From assembly GCA_963969395.1 (NCBI GenBank), contig OZ017795.1, forward strand, positions 20,441,063-20,505,062: 64,000 nucleotides of DNA, read 5' to 3'. How positions within the stretch are numbered: the stretch's first letter is position 1; each line of letters starts with the position of its first letter. Both the position numbers and the translations under genes were made by a program. Shown piece by piece: positions 1 to 11,868 of the stretch. Origin of the DNA: Pseudoscleropodium purum (lineage: Eukaryota; Streptophyta; Bryopsida; Hypnales; Brachytheciaceae). The notes beneath the pieces are model-generated. The model was not told the origin of the DNA. It worked only from the letters and a program-made list of their open reading frames with translations, and did no database searches.

Positions 1-399
1 GTCGGTAGATTTTCTTCATAGCTCCAGAGTGGTGTCTACAATGAGCAGTTGTACATTTTTACAATCACGCAGTCTCTCCGCGTTCCCAGAGACTCCTTAA
101 TCCCAGAGTTTCATAATTTTTTTTGGGTTTCATCTCCTGCAACTGAATTCAATTTCGTGGCTGTGTGGCGTTGCACCAGGTCTTTACTCAATTGGGGTTA
201 CTTACAAGAAACCTTCATTGCAAGCCACAGGGAGCTCATCGCCATAGTTCGAACATGGAATAGAAGGATATTAGCCTCTTCTTCTTCATAGGAGCATCAA
301 ATTCATGAAATGGGAGTTCCGGATTTGCACAGGACATGGAATTAGGCAAAGTGCAAAAGCATTGGATTATTACAATTAGTACAGAGACGAAATCACACC
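1..399 (+). promoter_or_regulatory. Upstream/5' UTR region of the O-fucosyltransferase-like gene
   Basis: No coding exon is supported here. An 80-codon open frame at 49-291 has no recognisable similarity and ends without an obvious donor, so I treat the stretch as 5' UTR and proximal promoter of the gene that starts at 400. The window edge may cut off the true promoter. No clear TATA box or transcription start could be assigned. Confidence 0.4.
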
Positions 400-3300
400 A
401 TGATGAGACGAGGTAAAATGCGCTTTCGGAACGAAACTGTGCCTGCAGTTTCTAGCTTCATTGTGATCTTCGGCTCGGCTCTTCTGTCTTTAGCCGTTCT
501 GTCCTTCATCTCAGCCAAGGTCCTGGACAACGAACATTGGAGCCCCAGCACCAACTTGTTTCCGTCGGCGCTCTTTCCGAAACCTTCCCCTGCCAAAGTG
601 AAGACTGTCAAGTTCACGCTTGCTGAGGTGAGAGAGACTGCCTTCACTGTCTTGACCTTAGTCTTTGATGATGGTGGAGTTTGCTATTAGTAGCGGTCTC
701 TTGCTTTTTGCATGAGTTTGAAGATTTGGAGTTTGAGATAGTTTTTTGTCGAAGAATTTTAGTTTTTGGAAGCGGTATGTGGATCTAAGTCCAGTGGTCT
801 GAATTTTATCTCTATTGGAATTGAACTTTCTAAAGTCTGATGAATTGAATAGTGAAACCTGGAAGTGCATGGTCTTGAAAGGGTTAATCTCCTGTTACGA
901 CAACATTGAAGAAATCAAACACTTGCGGGTTGTAAAAAATAGGGATTTGCACTTCACTGATTTATCAGATTAGTGAGGATGCGAACCTACTGTTAACTGC
1001 TAAATTAGTGTCCTTGCAGAAAAAGGAAAAATTCTGTGGGTATTCGTAAAAATGCAGTATTATTTCAACTTATAGCATAGTATGACTTTGATGAATTAGA
1101 GTCACGCACTGATAGGATAATTCAGTGTAATGGTTTGTGGCAAGTCCTGTGAATTCTGTGGTTGATTGGTTCTGGAATGTACGTCTCGCTGGCTGGATTT
1201 TTAAAATTTTCTGGAAAATCATGTGAAGGCAACCTCGTCTGATTAAAGGTACTGAGCATCGTTTTTATTATTAGAAAGGTCCGAACTTTAATGCTCTTGT
1301 TGACAACAAACCTAAGAGGATTCCAGCACCCTAAATGAAAGACTGCGTTAACTTATTTGGATGAGTTGTTGGTCCACAACTAACATGAGTTTTGTTTCCG
1401 AGGTGGTGTCCATTCTAGAAAGCAACATGTAAGGTACTCTCTGTATGCAAGACTTTGGAGTGTTACGTTTAGACACGTGTGTTTGCAATTATGTGCAGTG
1501 TGGTTACCTTCGATCAGTTGGGATAAGTTTTGTGTGACATTACATTACATTATATCATTCAATGGGGGCAGGCAGACTGTTCCCGAAGAGGTACCTTAAC
1601 AGTAACGAAGCAGGAAATTATGTCTCTTGTCAGAGCAAATAATTCTAAACGCAGGTTTTCTTGGTTAGATAAACTCACTTACTCTTGCAGTTTCTGAAAG
1701 TGGAGAGTGGAGAGAGGAGAATAAATTAACTAACACTGAATTGATTGCATTGTTTGACGATATCAATTATCAAACATCATATAATCAAAATTTGCTACTG
1801 ACTGGCCTTAATGAATTCCCAAGACACCTGTCTTTTAGTTGAATAGTATTATGGGACTCCTGCCTTTGTTACGGACTCTTGTCTTTGTTAAGGACTCTGT
1901 CTTGGTTACGGACTCTTGTTTTTGTTATGGACTCTTGTTTTTGTGATGGATTCTTGTCTTTGTTATGAACACTTTGTCTTTGTTGTGGACTCTGTCCTTT
2001 GCAAATTGGGCTTGTGTTTTACTTGGTGTATGTTGTGCGCTTGCTTTGAGCAGAAGTTGGTTGTTTTTGTTGCAAAATATGGCAATCAAACAATTGACCC
2101 GGTGGAGGAGTTGCGTACCTTGCAAAACGTACCGGTAAGCTGATCTAACCAAGTCCTAGTCATCCTATGCTTTCCCTAATTACAATTGAGCATAGTTACT
2201 ATCATCAAACATAAAAATTACTCTTATTGGGTCTTATTGGCAACTAAAAGAGGATTCAAATGCACTTTAGCATGCATCATATGGACAACATAGGAATAAG
2301 TTATAAATTTCCAAAGTATTGTCTCTAGGTACCCACAACCAAAACTAGACTCTCATAGATTCTCATTAGTTTTGATTGTGTACATCTTGTGTAATCAATA
2401 TATAGGTTTTTGTGACACTTCTTGGGTCCAAATGTAGGTGTCTAATTTTTGGGTAGTGTTGATTGTGGGTTGTCTTAATCTCCTATTTCCTTTTCTGAAA
2501 TTTGCACATTTTTTGTTTATATCTTTCGACAATCATGTTATTTATTTCAATTTCATCAAAAATTGATTAGAGATGAAGATTGCTTTTAAAAGATTCAAGC
2601 ATTACTTTGAATGAAAAAGAAATTATTTGGACAAAACATTGCCCTCAAGCATTCATCCAAAATATGGGCTTTTATTAGAGTTTATAGGGTACAAATTGGT
2701 TGCAGTTACTACCAAAATTCTTTTGATACTCCTGAAATCTACACAACTGGAAGAAATTCATGAATTCTGTAAAGAGACACCTGGAGGATTTTGTAACCCT
2801 TCTTTTCTTGTGGGGTCAGTCATTTTTGAACCGACGTTATTTTTGGACTTTGGGGATTTTTTTTTGTCATTTTTTTCATCTTTTCCTTTGTTTGATTTTT
2901 TCAACACAAATGGAAAAGTCAGTACTGTATTTCCGTTCAACTGACCACGACTTGGACTTATAAAAGAAGAATGGTCACAAAGATCTATTGCCCAATTCAG
3001 AGTTGCCACATGGCCACCATTTCCTCACACGAGAGTCAAGTTGACTAGTTAACTAGAAATTTTTTTATATTAAAAAAATTTAAAACTTAAAAATTTAGAT
3101 CATTATTTTTTTTTGTAAACTGTAGGCTGTCTCCCTAGGGAATTGGAATATTTCTACAGTATTTTGGTGGACTTTTGTCTGAGGTTTTTAAATTAATGTT
3201 TTGGAGTGTAGAAAGTCAATTTATGCCACTGGCGCTCTTATTTATGTAGCAATTGGGACTGGACACCTGGAACCGCCTGTATTCTTGGGAGTAGGGGTTT

Positions 3301-6300
3301 ATGAAACTCAGGTTTTTATTGTTTTGGGGGCAGGGCGTCTGAAAGACTGAGATCTTCGTCAGATTGATTGACGAAGCCATTTACATCCACATCTTTGGAT
3401 GAAACATGAAAAACTGTGGATGGTAAAATCAATTATTAGTAATCTAAAAGTCAAATGTACATTCATTCAAAATGAGCTTTATTATCCAGGGTTTTAATTT
3501 TCGGGTGATACAGAGGAGTGATACAGGGAGTGTCACACAATGAAGTCTTTTGAAAGTTTTGATCATCCAAAATTAAAAACCTTCATATTATTATCTTGAC
3601 GAGTTTGTAGGAATTCATTGATTTTATCTACATTGCTTTGTCCAAATAGTGTATGTGACATAAATTTAACAGAGTCACACTATTTTCAATTAATGTAGGT
3701 TGAAATATTATTGTATTGTTCTAATTTTTTAGGTGATGCTAATTTCTCCCCTTCACTAATAGGACTAGATCAATATACTTCACAAAAACACAAAAAATTT
3801 GTTACTAAATGTGCCATCAAAATTATCTTGTATTGGTATTGAGCAAATTATGGTTCGTAAATAACAATCTCAATGTTAATGAACTTTTTTTAGGGGGAGG
3901 GTTGTGTGTGGAAATTGAGTTGGTTCCCTTGTTTTTTTTGTTGGTCACAGGTTGGATGCAGTTAAGAATTTGGTTTTCTGTGAGGCAGGTGGTGTGGGGT
4001 GTAGGAAAGCCTTTTCTATGGGAGTCTGAAAATGCGGAGTGGTATTTTGGATGCAGTGAAGCTAGTTCCTCCTTTCCTTGTAAGTGCTTCCATGTGCCCA
4101 AAAAATGTGTTGATCGCAATAAAGTTTTAAACTTTTGGTTATTATCTTTCTTTTTATGTTAGGATTTAGTGTACACTCTAAATCTTTTAATCTAATTGCT
4201 TGAATGACAATCATCATATTCAAGGTCAAATAGTTTGAATGTGAGACAAGTGTGGCATAGCAAGTTAGTGAGCAAATGTGCAAGATAATTCCAAAATGTC
4301 ATTGAAGTGAGGGTTGGATTGTAGAGGTCTAATTGTATAGTATATCAAAATTTGTAGTCTCAACAAGGTCTTAAACTTTTGATTGTCAATACTTTTCTAT
4401 CGAAGTGTCACTTGAAAGTAAATGATATAATACAAGCACATCTAATTGCAATCCTCACTTAAGTACATCAAAACCTATTTCTAAGGTAGTGGTGCTCATT
4501 TTATGAGATTTGTAGTATATGGATTAGAAGAGAACATTTTACAATCCTAAGTTTAGGTTTTGAAATGAAAAAAAGATATGCAATTAGCTATGAGTTGCAA
4601 TAATTGCACTTACTTTAAAATTTTATTCTTAATTCTTTTAAAAGATTGGTTTCAAGTAAAATACTAGATCAAGATGGTGTAAATTCTAGTGTAACCCACA
4701 GCAATTGCAATTTTGGGTGTAGTTCTGTATCTGCTCATATTCAAGCTCACTAGTTTTATTTTATTAATGGAGTTTTGACTTGCAATATCACACTAATTAT
4801 TAATTTTTGGTTCTCTCATGTTTGCAGCTGGGCCACCTTTGGAAACAAATGGCTATTTGTATATTGCAGCCAGTGGTGGGCTAAACCAACAGCGCACTGG
4901 GGTAAAATTGTGACCCCTTTCTAAAACTCACTCACTTGTACAGATTTTTTTTTTTTTTTTTTTTTTGCCTAAAATGTATTGCCTCTATTATTCTCGAGAG
5001 TCCCAAGATCACTGTTTTGAGTAGATCTATTTTCAGCACTTTGAAAATTCATAGTTCATTCATTAAAATGCCTCGGAAGAGAATCTCAAGTACTCTTTTG
5101 ACTTCCAACAAGATCCTTCAAAAGAAAGTTAAGCCATTCAAATTAGAAGAAGAGGAACACTGCTCAATTGGGTTATTTCGGATGCAATTAGGTTTAGTTT
5201 CCTCATTACATCCATTGTGTGCTTCTAACTTTGTAGCATTTATTGCTAACAGGGGTTCAGTTTTGTTTGTCAGGTTTGAAATTTGCAGCAATTTGATGGT
5301 ACTAACTGGGTTTGGGCTTGTGCAGATCACAGATGCTGTTGTAGTGGCGAAGCTTTTGAATGCGACACTAGTGGTTCCTCAACTTGATCACAAATCATAC
5401 TGGAAAGACCACAGGTTGGGTTTCTCGACTTCCCACAGTTTGGAAAGCTCAGTAATGGTCGAACTTAAAACAAGTGTTTGAATATCGTTCAAATTGTATG
5501 TAGGGTATAGTTTTTTTTCATCCTGTTGATTCGTTATGTTTTTCTTTTTCTTGTCAATGGTTCATCTCAACTCTTATAGATAGTTTTGGCCATTTGAGCA
5601 CATAGGGATGAAACGTTAGATGAGGAAGAGGCAGATCTGAAGTTTTGGGTTTAGTTGATGGCCTACTTGAATTGAATTGCTACTATTGTGCTGAGTATTA
5701 TTGAGCACGTTGCGTGTTGTGTTTATGCATGGAGAACACACTTCACCATGTTGCATTTGGTCTGAAGAAACCGCCTCGCATTGGTTCTAACGTTTTTCTC
5801 TGTTCTGGTGGATTTTCGCAGCAACTTCAGCGACATTTTTGATGTGGATTGGTTCATATCTTCTGTGGCCCAAGATGTGCAAGTCATCAAGGAGCCGGTG
5901 GAAGCTCTTCGAGGCAAATCATTGTATACGAGGGGGGCCCCGCGAAAGGCCAAGCCAGAGTATTACTTGTCGCAAATCTTGCCAATTTTGAAGAAAAGAA
6001 AGGTAACGCACACTCCTCTTTATAGACTCACTGTTACGAAACGAATCCTCTGAGGTGAAGGTATGTAAACTACTACACAGACCTAATCGGTGTCACTTTT
6101 AAAATCTCGCTTGCTCAGTGAGGACATTGATTGATTTGAAGATCGGCATCATCTTCACTTTGTGTTGGTTTAGGTCATCCTAAATCAACACAAAATTCTA
6201 CCGATGAACCCTTATTATAACTTTCACATTGAATGTCTGAATAAGACGTACTCTGGTGCATTGGGTTATGCTAACAAGAATCAATGCAAATCCGGTCAGT

Positions 6301-9300
6301 CTAGTAATTGGAGCTGTAGGTAGCGCTACCTTACTTTTGATTTTGATCCTCACATGTTTGCAATTCCACGCCACATGAGTCAAATTTCAACTTGCTTTTT
6401 GTCTCTTGTAATCGCTGAATCTGAATACCAGATTATTCTTCTTTTGGCAGGCACTTCGATTGAATCGATTTGACTATCGACTGTCAAACAAGCTCGAAAG
6501 CGACTGGCAAAAACTAAGATGCAGGACCAACTATAAGGTAATATTAACGGTCACAGTTTCATTTTTTAAACCTTGTAAGAGTGATTGTTGTTCCGTCATT
6601 GTAAAGATGAAATTGATCCTTATTTGGATGGAACTTATTTGATCTCAAGAGAGTCCTTTGACTCTTGGAGTGCCCAAAGTGATCTCTCCATTGAGTTCTA
6701 TTGAACAATCTCCCAAAGAAAGCACATTCCTACATTTTGATTAGAAATGCTTAAAGTTGTTTGCAAATAGTATCATCTTCCTTATCCATGCTGTGTGTTG
6801 CTGGATTTAAGAAAAAAAAATTGAATTTTTAACTATTTGAAGCACAAGATCTGACATGGGTTTGGCTCAGGCACTGCGATTCACAAGTTCCATACAAGAG
6901 ATAGGTCAGACTTTGGTAGACCGAATGAGAGCGAAGAGTGGCGGGCGTTTCATTGCCTTGCATCTAAGGTGAGTCTTACAAGAACGGTGAATTGGTCAAA
7001 TTTTTCATGTTTAAGTTTTTGCTAGTGGAAACATGTTAATGGAAACATGTTGGAAGTAGACTTGGAAAATGACCTACTAGAAGACCCATAAGACCAAATA
7101 GAACAATTGTGGATTTCTTGTGATCATTTCCTTGATCTACACAAACCATATTTCTAACAATATTTCTATATTTTTTGAAGTACATTAATGAAATGATATG
7201 TGTCCACATTAGATATGAGCCAGACATGCTAGCATTTTCGGGGTGCTACTATGGAGGAGGTCTCAAGGAGGTTGAAGAATTGGGTTTACTACGCAAGCGG
7301 TGGAAGACTATCCATGTATGTACTCTTTTGATAACATGAATCTTTCCTATGGTTTTGAGTTTCTATATTGCTATGAATTAGTTGAGTTTTTTGGAGGTTT
7401 TCTTGATCCATTTGCTTATTTTAGCTAGAATGTAGACAACATCCAAATGAAGCATGCTAAAGTGCATTGGAGTCCTCGTTGACTTGTTCATAAGATAAAA
7501 TTATACAATATAGCAAGTATGCTTGGTCGCTATTAGTGTTGATTATGGTTGGATTTACCTTCATACTAAATCCAAACATTATGGTTGCTTGCTACTAGCA
7601 TCCAAACATCTTCTCAATGAAACCTTGCATGTAGAAGAAACCTTTTGGCATTGTTGCATTGCAACAAGTTCCATTCTAGTAGTACATATATGTTCAGTGA
7701 TTATTTGTGTTGGTTATGGGTGCACTCATCTTATTTCATTCTTGTTAAATCTTGACATCCATCCAAGTATCTTTACAATGAATCCTTGCATCGTGATGAA
7801 ACCTTTTTGGTGTTGTTGAATTGCAAGTATCTTTGCAATGAATCCTTGCATCGTGCTGAAACCTTTTTGGTGTTGTTGAGTTGCAAGTATCTTTGCAATG
7901 AATCTTTTGCATCGTGATGAAACCTTTTTGGTGTTGTTGAATTGCAACAGCCCCCGTTCTAGGCTCTGTTGTAGTAGCACATATGCTTAGTTGCTATTCG
8001 TGTTGATTATGTCGATTATAGTTGCTTTTCCTTCATTGACTATTGCTAATCTTTTACTGCACAGAATCATGATCCCGAGAGGTCCCGGAGACACGGCAAG
8101 TGCCCTCTGACTCCCAAGGAAGTGGGTCTCATGCTGCGAGGACTCGGGTACGGCCAAGACACGTTCCTGTACGTGGCTTCTGGGGAGGTTTACAATGGGG
8201 AAGACTCCCTGGCGCCCTTGAAGGCGCTCTTCCCCAACTACTTCACCAAGGAGACGCTCACCCTCGAGAGCGAACTTGCGCCCTTCCGCGAATTCTCCTC
8301 GCGCATGGCTGCGGTGGACTACGTGGTGTGCTCGCAGTCGGATGTCTTTGTCACCAACAACAATGGAAACATGGCACGCATCCTCGCTGGGGAAAGGTAA
8401 TGCATGGGGACTTGGATGAATCGCAGTTGGAGGTGGAATGAAAACATGAATTTAAAAAAAAAAAGAAAAAAAAAAGAAAGTTAGTATGATTTTTGGAGCG
8501 GTTTTGTGACTCTGTGGTTTCAAATTTTGAAGGTGAGGTTGTGTGATTTTAAAGTGTGATTAAAGTGTTCATATCAGTACATCCTGGCATAGTCTTCAAT
8601 AGGTACTGTGGACTTCTCTAAATCACATTTTAAGGGGTGACGTCTTTTCGTTATAGGGGTGATGAAATCGTGATTTTTTTTCAAAATGAAAGGATGCTTT
8701 TTGTAGGGTTTTTGTGATTCTTAGGCGTTTACAAAGTTAGAGGATGAGGTTAGGTGATTAGTATGTCTATTAGTGCATTTTGGAATAGTCTTCGAAGGCA
8801 ATGTGGACTTCTTTGAGTCACACTTACAGGTTGCCTGTTTCCTTGTAGGCATCATGAAATGGAAACTTTCTAAACTGAGTTATGTTTTTTGGGAGTGTTT
8901 TTTGTGATTCTTGTGTGTTTTCAAAGTTAAGAGGATGAGTTTGTGATTAGCATCCGTATTGGAATAGCCTTCGATGGTACTGTAGAGTTCCCCAAATCGG
9001 CATTAGAGGTTCCCTTTTCCTTTGTAATCCTATACTACTCTTGTTTGTATTAATTTCCATGCTACTACTTTGCATCGTACTTCATATGTCTTTCTTATCA
9101 TTGGGTCGACAGTGCAACTAACTGAACTGAAACTTGGGGTTGGAATTCAGACGATACCATGGCCACAAACGAACTATTCGACCTAACGTGAAGAAACTGA
9201 ATAATCTATTCTCGGTATTCCAGCAGACCCCTTGGGAAGAGTTTGCTTCGGAAGTGCAGCGAGTGCAGAAGGGCTACATGGGAGATCCAAATGAGGTGAG

Positions 9301-9870
9301 AGAGAGAGGATTTTCCTGTTTGGGTGCATCAAGGAGTTCCGTCCTGTGTTTTGTTTTTTTCAAACTCTGGCTCTTGATCTCTCATTGCACAATTTCCGAT
9401 CAACTCTTATAGATCTTTTATTGCACATAGTATTAGAAGAATACATTAGGTAGGTGTGTCCCTTCCCTCCCGTATATTTTGATATCACAACTTCCTAAGA
9501 TTTTTCTTGGTCTCAAAATCTTGTCCAGGTGAAGGTTGGACGCGGCGAGTTTCACGAACACCCCCTGGTTTGCATTTGTGCCAAACCCGGAGCACCTCCG
9601 GCACCTGAACAAGAAACCAAACAGGTGCCTCAAAGTGCTGTTGCAATGGAAGGTGAAGAAGGATTGGAAACGGCTGATGAGAATATTCAAGAGGAGGGGG
9701 AGGAGACAAGCAAGGAGGAGGAAGATGATCTCCCTATGATCATTGAAGAGGAGCATGTGCACGAGCACGAGCACGGCGAGCAGGAAAGTGGGGTGCAAGT
9801 GATAAGTTTAGATGGAGAGGAGACCTTGGACTGGGAAACGAATGCAAAGGGAGTGAGCTCCATGCTGTAG
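400..9870 (+). CDS. Plant O-fucosyltransferase-like (DUF246) Golgi protein, 11 exons
   Basis: Exons: 400-627, 3989-4079, 4828-4901, 5326-5414, 5822-6002, 6451-6537, 6871-6968, 7213-7315, 8065-8396, 9151-9295, 9529-9870. All borders are GT-AG and the phases close exactly to 589 aa. Residues about 15-40 form one hydrophobic signal anchor, so a type II Golgi protein is expected. The catalytic-type fold begins at GGLNQQRTG (about 123-131), then ITDAVVVAKLLNATLVVP, the IFDVDWF block, HLRYEPDM (about 281-288) and SDVFVTNNNGNMA (about 412-424). These are hallmark blocks of the plant DUF246/O-fucosyltransferase-like family, some of whose relatives act on cell-wall polysaccharides; donor and acceptor here are unknown. 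The last exon adds an acidic, Glu/His-rich tail of about 90 residues (for example HVHEHEHGE) that I do not recall from relatives. ATG 400 is followed by in-frame ATGs at 403 and 418, so the exact start is uncertain. Confidence 0.93.
628..3988 (+). other. Large first intron (3.36 kb) of the O-fucosyltransferase-like gene
   Basis: The donor at 628 (GTGAGA) and the acceptor before 3989 are phase 0 and join exons whose translations match the family. The intron holds a 19-20 bp minisatellite at 1851-1999 and AT-rich unique sequence. I see no nested gene in it. Short open frames inside it (for example 2627-2944) show no recognisable protein features. Confidence 0.75.
1851..1999. repeat. Minisatellite, 19-20 bp unit, about 7 copies
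   Basis: Variants of CTTTGTTAYGGACTCTTGT follow one another with substitutions and one- or two-base length differences. The array lies inside intron 1 of the O-fucosyltransferase-like gene. Confidence 0.85.
4972..5150. repeat. Dispersed repeat copy A (intronic)
   Basis: About 170 bases in intron 3 of the first gene share a long, gapped similarity with 19560-19740. Shared blocks include TATTTTCAGCA-CTTGAAA, TTCATAGTT-ATTCAT and TCCAACAAGAT in the same order and orientation. It is probably an old mobile-element fragment. Confidence 0.6.
7765..7945. repeat. 60-bp tandem repeat, three units
   Basis: Units at 7765-7824, 7825-7884 and 7885-7945 are nearly identical; each starts AAGTATCTTT and contains GAAACCTTTTTGGTGTTGTTG. 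A more diverged relative lies just upstream at about 7620-7725, so a larger duplication preceded the tandem expansion. It lies in intron 8 of the O-fucosyltransferase-like gene. Confidence 0.85.
8485..9020. repeat. Degenerate tandem repeat of about 190 bp, three units
   Basis: Three diverged units begin near 8488, 8690 and 8879. Shared order: a TTTTTG-rich start, TTTGTGAYTCT, a GTTTYMAA...GAGGATGAG-like block, then ATAGYCTTCRA..GGYA.TGTRGA-TTC. All are within intron 9 of the first gene. Confidence 0.65.
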
Positions 9871-11868
9871 GAATTTCAGGGGTTTTGTACTATAAAAGAA
9901 GTTTTTTTTTCTGTATTCTAGGGGGTTTGAATTCAAGTGATTTGGGACCGGATTGAATTGATCCATTCAATTTTCAGAAGAGATCAATAGATTGGAGCTT
10001 TGTACTTCTTGTACTGTACTGTACATAGTCAAAACTATCGTTGTGAACCGTCTGAAATAAGTTCTGGCTTTAGTTCTTACTCTAACTTCCACTGATTTGA
10101 AAAGTGTTAAAATGGTGAGATTTCAAGAAATTGGCACTTTTTCAAGTACTTAATTGGAACCTGAAATCCTAGTTTTTACAATTGGAATGGCACAATTTTG
10201 GTGCTTTGAAACATGCCATTTAACCTTTGAATGCTGAGGTGGACATTTTGTGTCCAATGGATGGCAAGGAACCACAATTGTACAAGGCAAAAGTGCAACT
10301 ATTCATCCTCAAAACTTTGTTTAGGGAAGGGAAAATCTTCTACATTAGTTTGACTTGCAATGACTACTTTTGCAATTTGGGAGGCTAGTGATTCACATGG
10401 TAATAGAAAAGGATGATTTTGAAGGTCATCTTTTTAGCGTCTAAGAGTTAAATTTGAAACATGAATCTTTTAAATTCATTTATTCTTGCAATTGAATCCA
10501 CTAATTGCCATGATTTGAAGCCATTGATTTTTGCCAAGGATTCTTCTCTTAATCCTTGAACATCAGATTGGTCATCATGGAAATCATTTGTTTTGGTAAT
10601 GTCTAAATTTAAAAAATGCAAAAGCACTCATTGGAAGTCAAGCTATTATAGAAGACCTTCCTTTTTCATACAAAATTTGGAGGATGAATAGTTGTGCTTT
10701 TGTCATACATGGAAAATAGAGAGATTCTTTGTCATTCATCGGCTGAAAAATGTTTGCCGCATCATTTATCAAGGTTAACCTTTATAAAGTTCTAGGCAAC
10801 CCAAATGTGTTTTGAAAATTTTAGTATTAGTGATAGTTTGGTTTACATTCAACGATTGATAATGAAGTTAGATACTTGAAGTTGGATTACCATAATAGCC
10901 ATGTAGGGAGTTTAGAGAGCCATATTAGAATCCAAGTGGAAGAAAATAGTCTCCTTCTAATGACAATGATGGAATTTTTTTTTTTTGATACAAATGAAAC
11001 GGAATTTCATTGCAGTGGCAATGGAAAGGTTTATGTTTTTACTTTAATTACTTGTGATTCATCTTTTCATCCTCAAAAAATGAGTTGAACAATAGGGGGT
11101 AGTTACACCTTCAACCTCTGTCAGTTCTCCGAGAATTGATATGTGGCATGTCATAGTTGGTTGTCTATGGCTTGCAATAACGCCAATTTTTGACCTTAGA
11201 ATTTGCCGATTCTTGTCCTCCAAAGGTGAATAAATAGGCTCAAATTTCAATTGTCGAAGGTCTTTTGATTTTGCGCTTGAAGATTGTCGAAGGTCGTTTT
11301 AGCATATACCTGCACACAAAGGTGTTATGACAATATAATGTAGTGCCATTCAAGGTATGTGCAAACTGAGGAATTTTGGTTTTAAAAATTGCACATGATT
11401 CTATATCAACAATTCCTAAGACGTCTTGCACGTACATAATGTACAGTACATAATTGCCAGCTCTGAAAAAAGGATATCAAGAACAATTCGACACCTGACA
11501 AGGATCTGTCAGTGTCACTCCTCCAAGGTTCCCTTGGCCATTCACCAAGAGAACACAAGTAATATTCCACAACCTAGAACTTGAAAACTGAATTGAAAGA
11601 ATGCAGCCATAAAATACCTCGAACTTGAAAGGCACGTTCCATTACTGTCTTTGACAAACAAAAGTTTGGTCTGCAAAAAACTTTTGAAGACGCTAACTAA
11701 CCTCATTCTGAGAAATTTGTATCTGTTTGCGACACTTATGGTTGAGCAGTGAGTTCCAAATTCAAACCATTCTGAGACTACTATTGAAACTAAAAAGGCA
11801 TAATACACGAGCTGCTTGACGGCTTAAACATTCTGACAGGTTGGAAGTCGATCAACACTGTTTAACAG
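9871..11868. other. Intergenic spacer between convergent genes, with a fold-back element
   Basis: The + strand gene ends at 9870 and the - strand B3 gene ends at 11869, so both 3' UTRs and terminators must lie here. The only defined structure I see is the inverted-repeat element at 10253-10742. Short open frames (10876-11088, 11542-11808) have no recognisable content. Confidence 0.6.
10253..10742. mobile_element. MITE-like fold-back element with long terminal inverted repeats
   Basis: The segment 10289-10377 is an imperfect inverted copy of 10613-10701; for example AAAAGTGCAACTATTCATCC pairs with the complement of GGATGAATAGTTGTGCTTTT. Weaker pairing extends outward to about 10253 and 10742, giving arms near 125 bases around a centre of about 235 bases. 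No coding capacity is visible. A related single arm lies at 55955-56045. No target-site duplication could be fixed. Confidence 0.65.
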
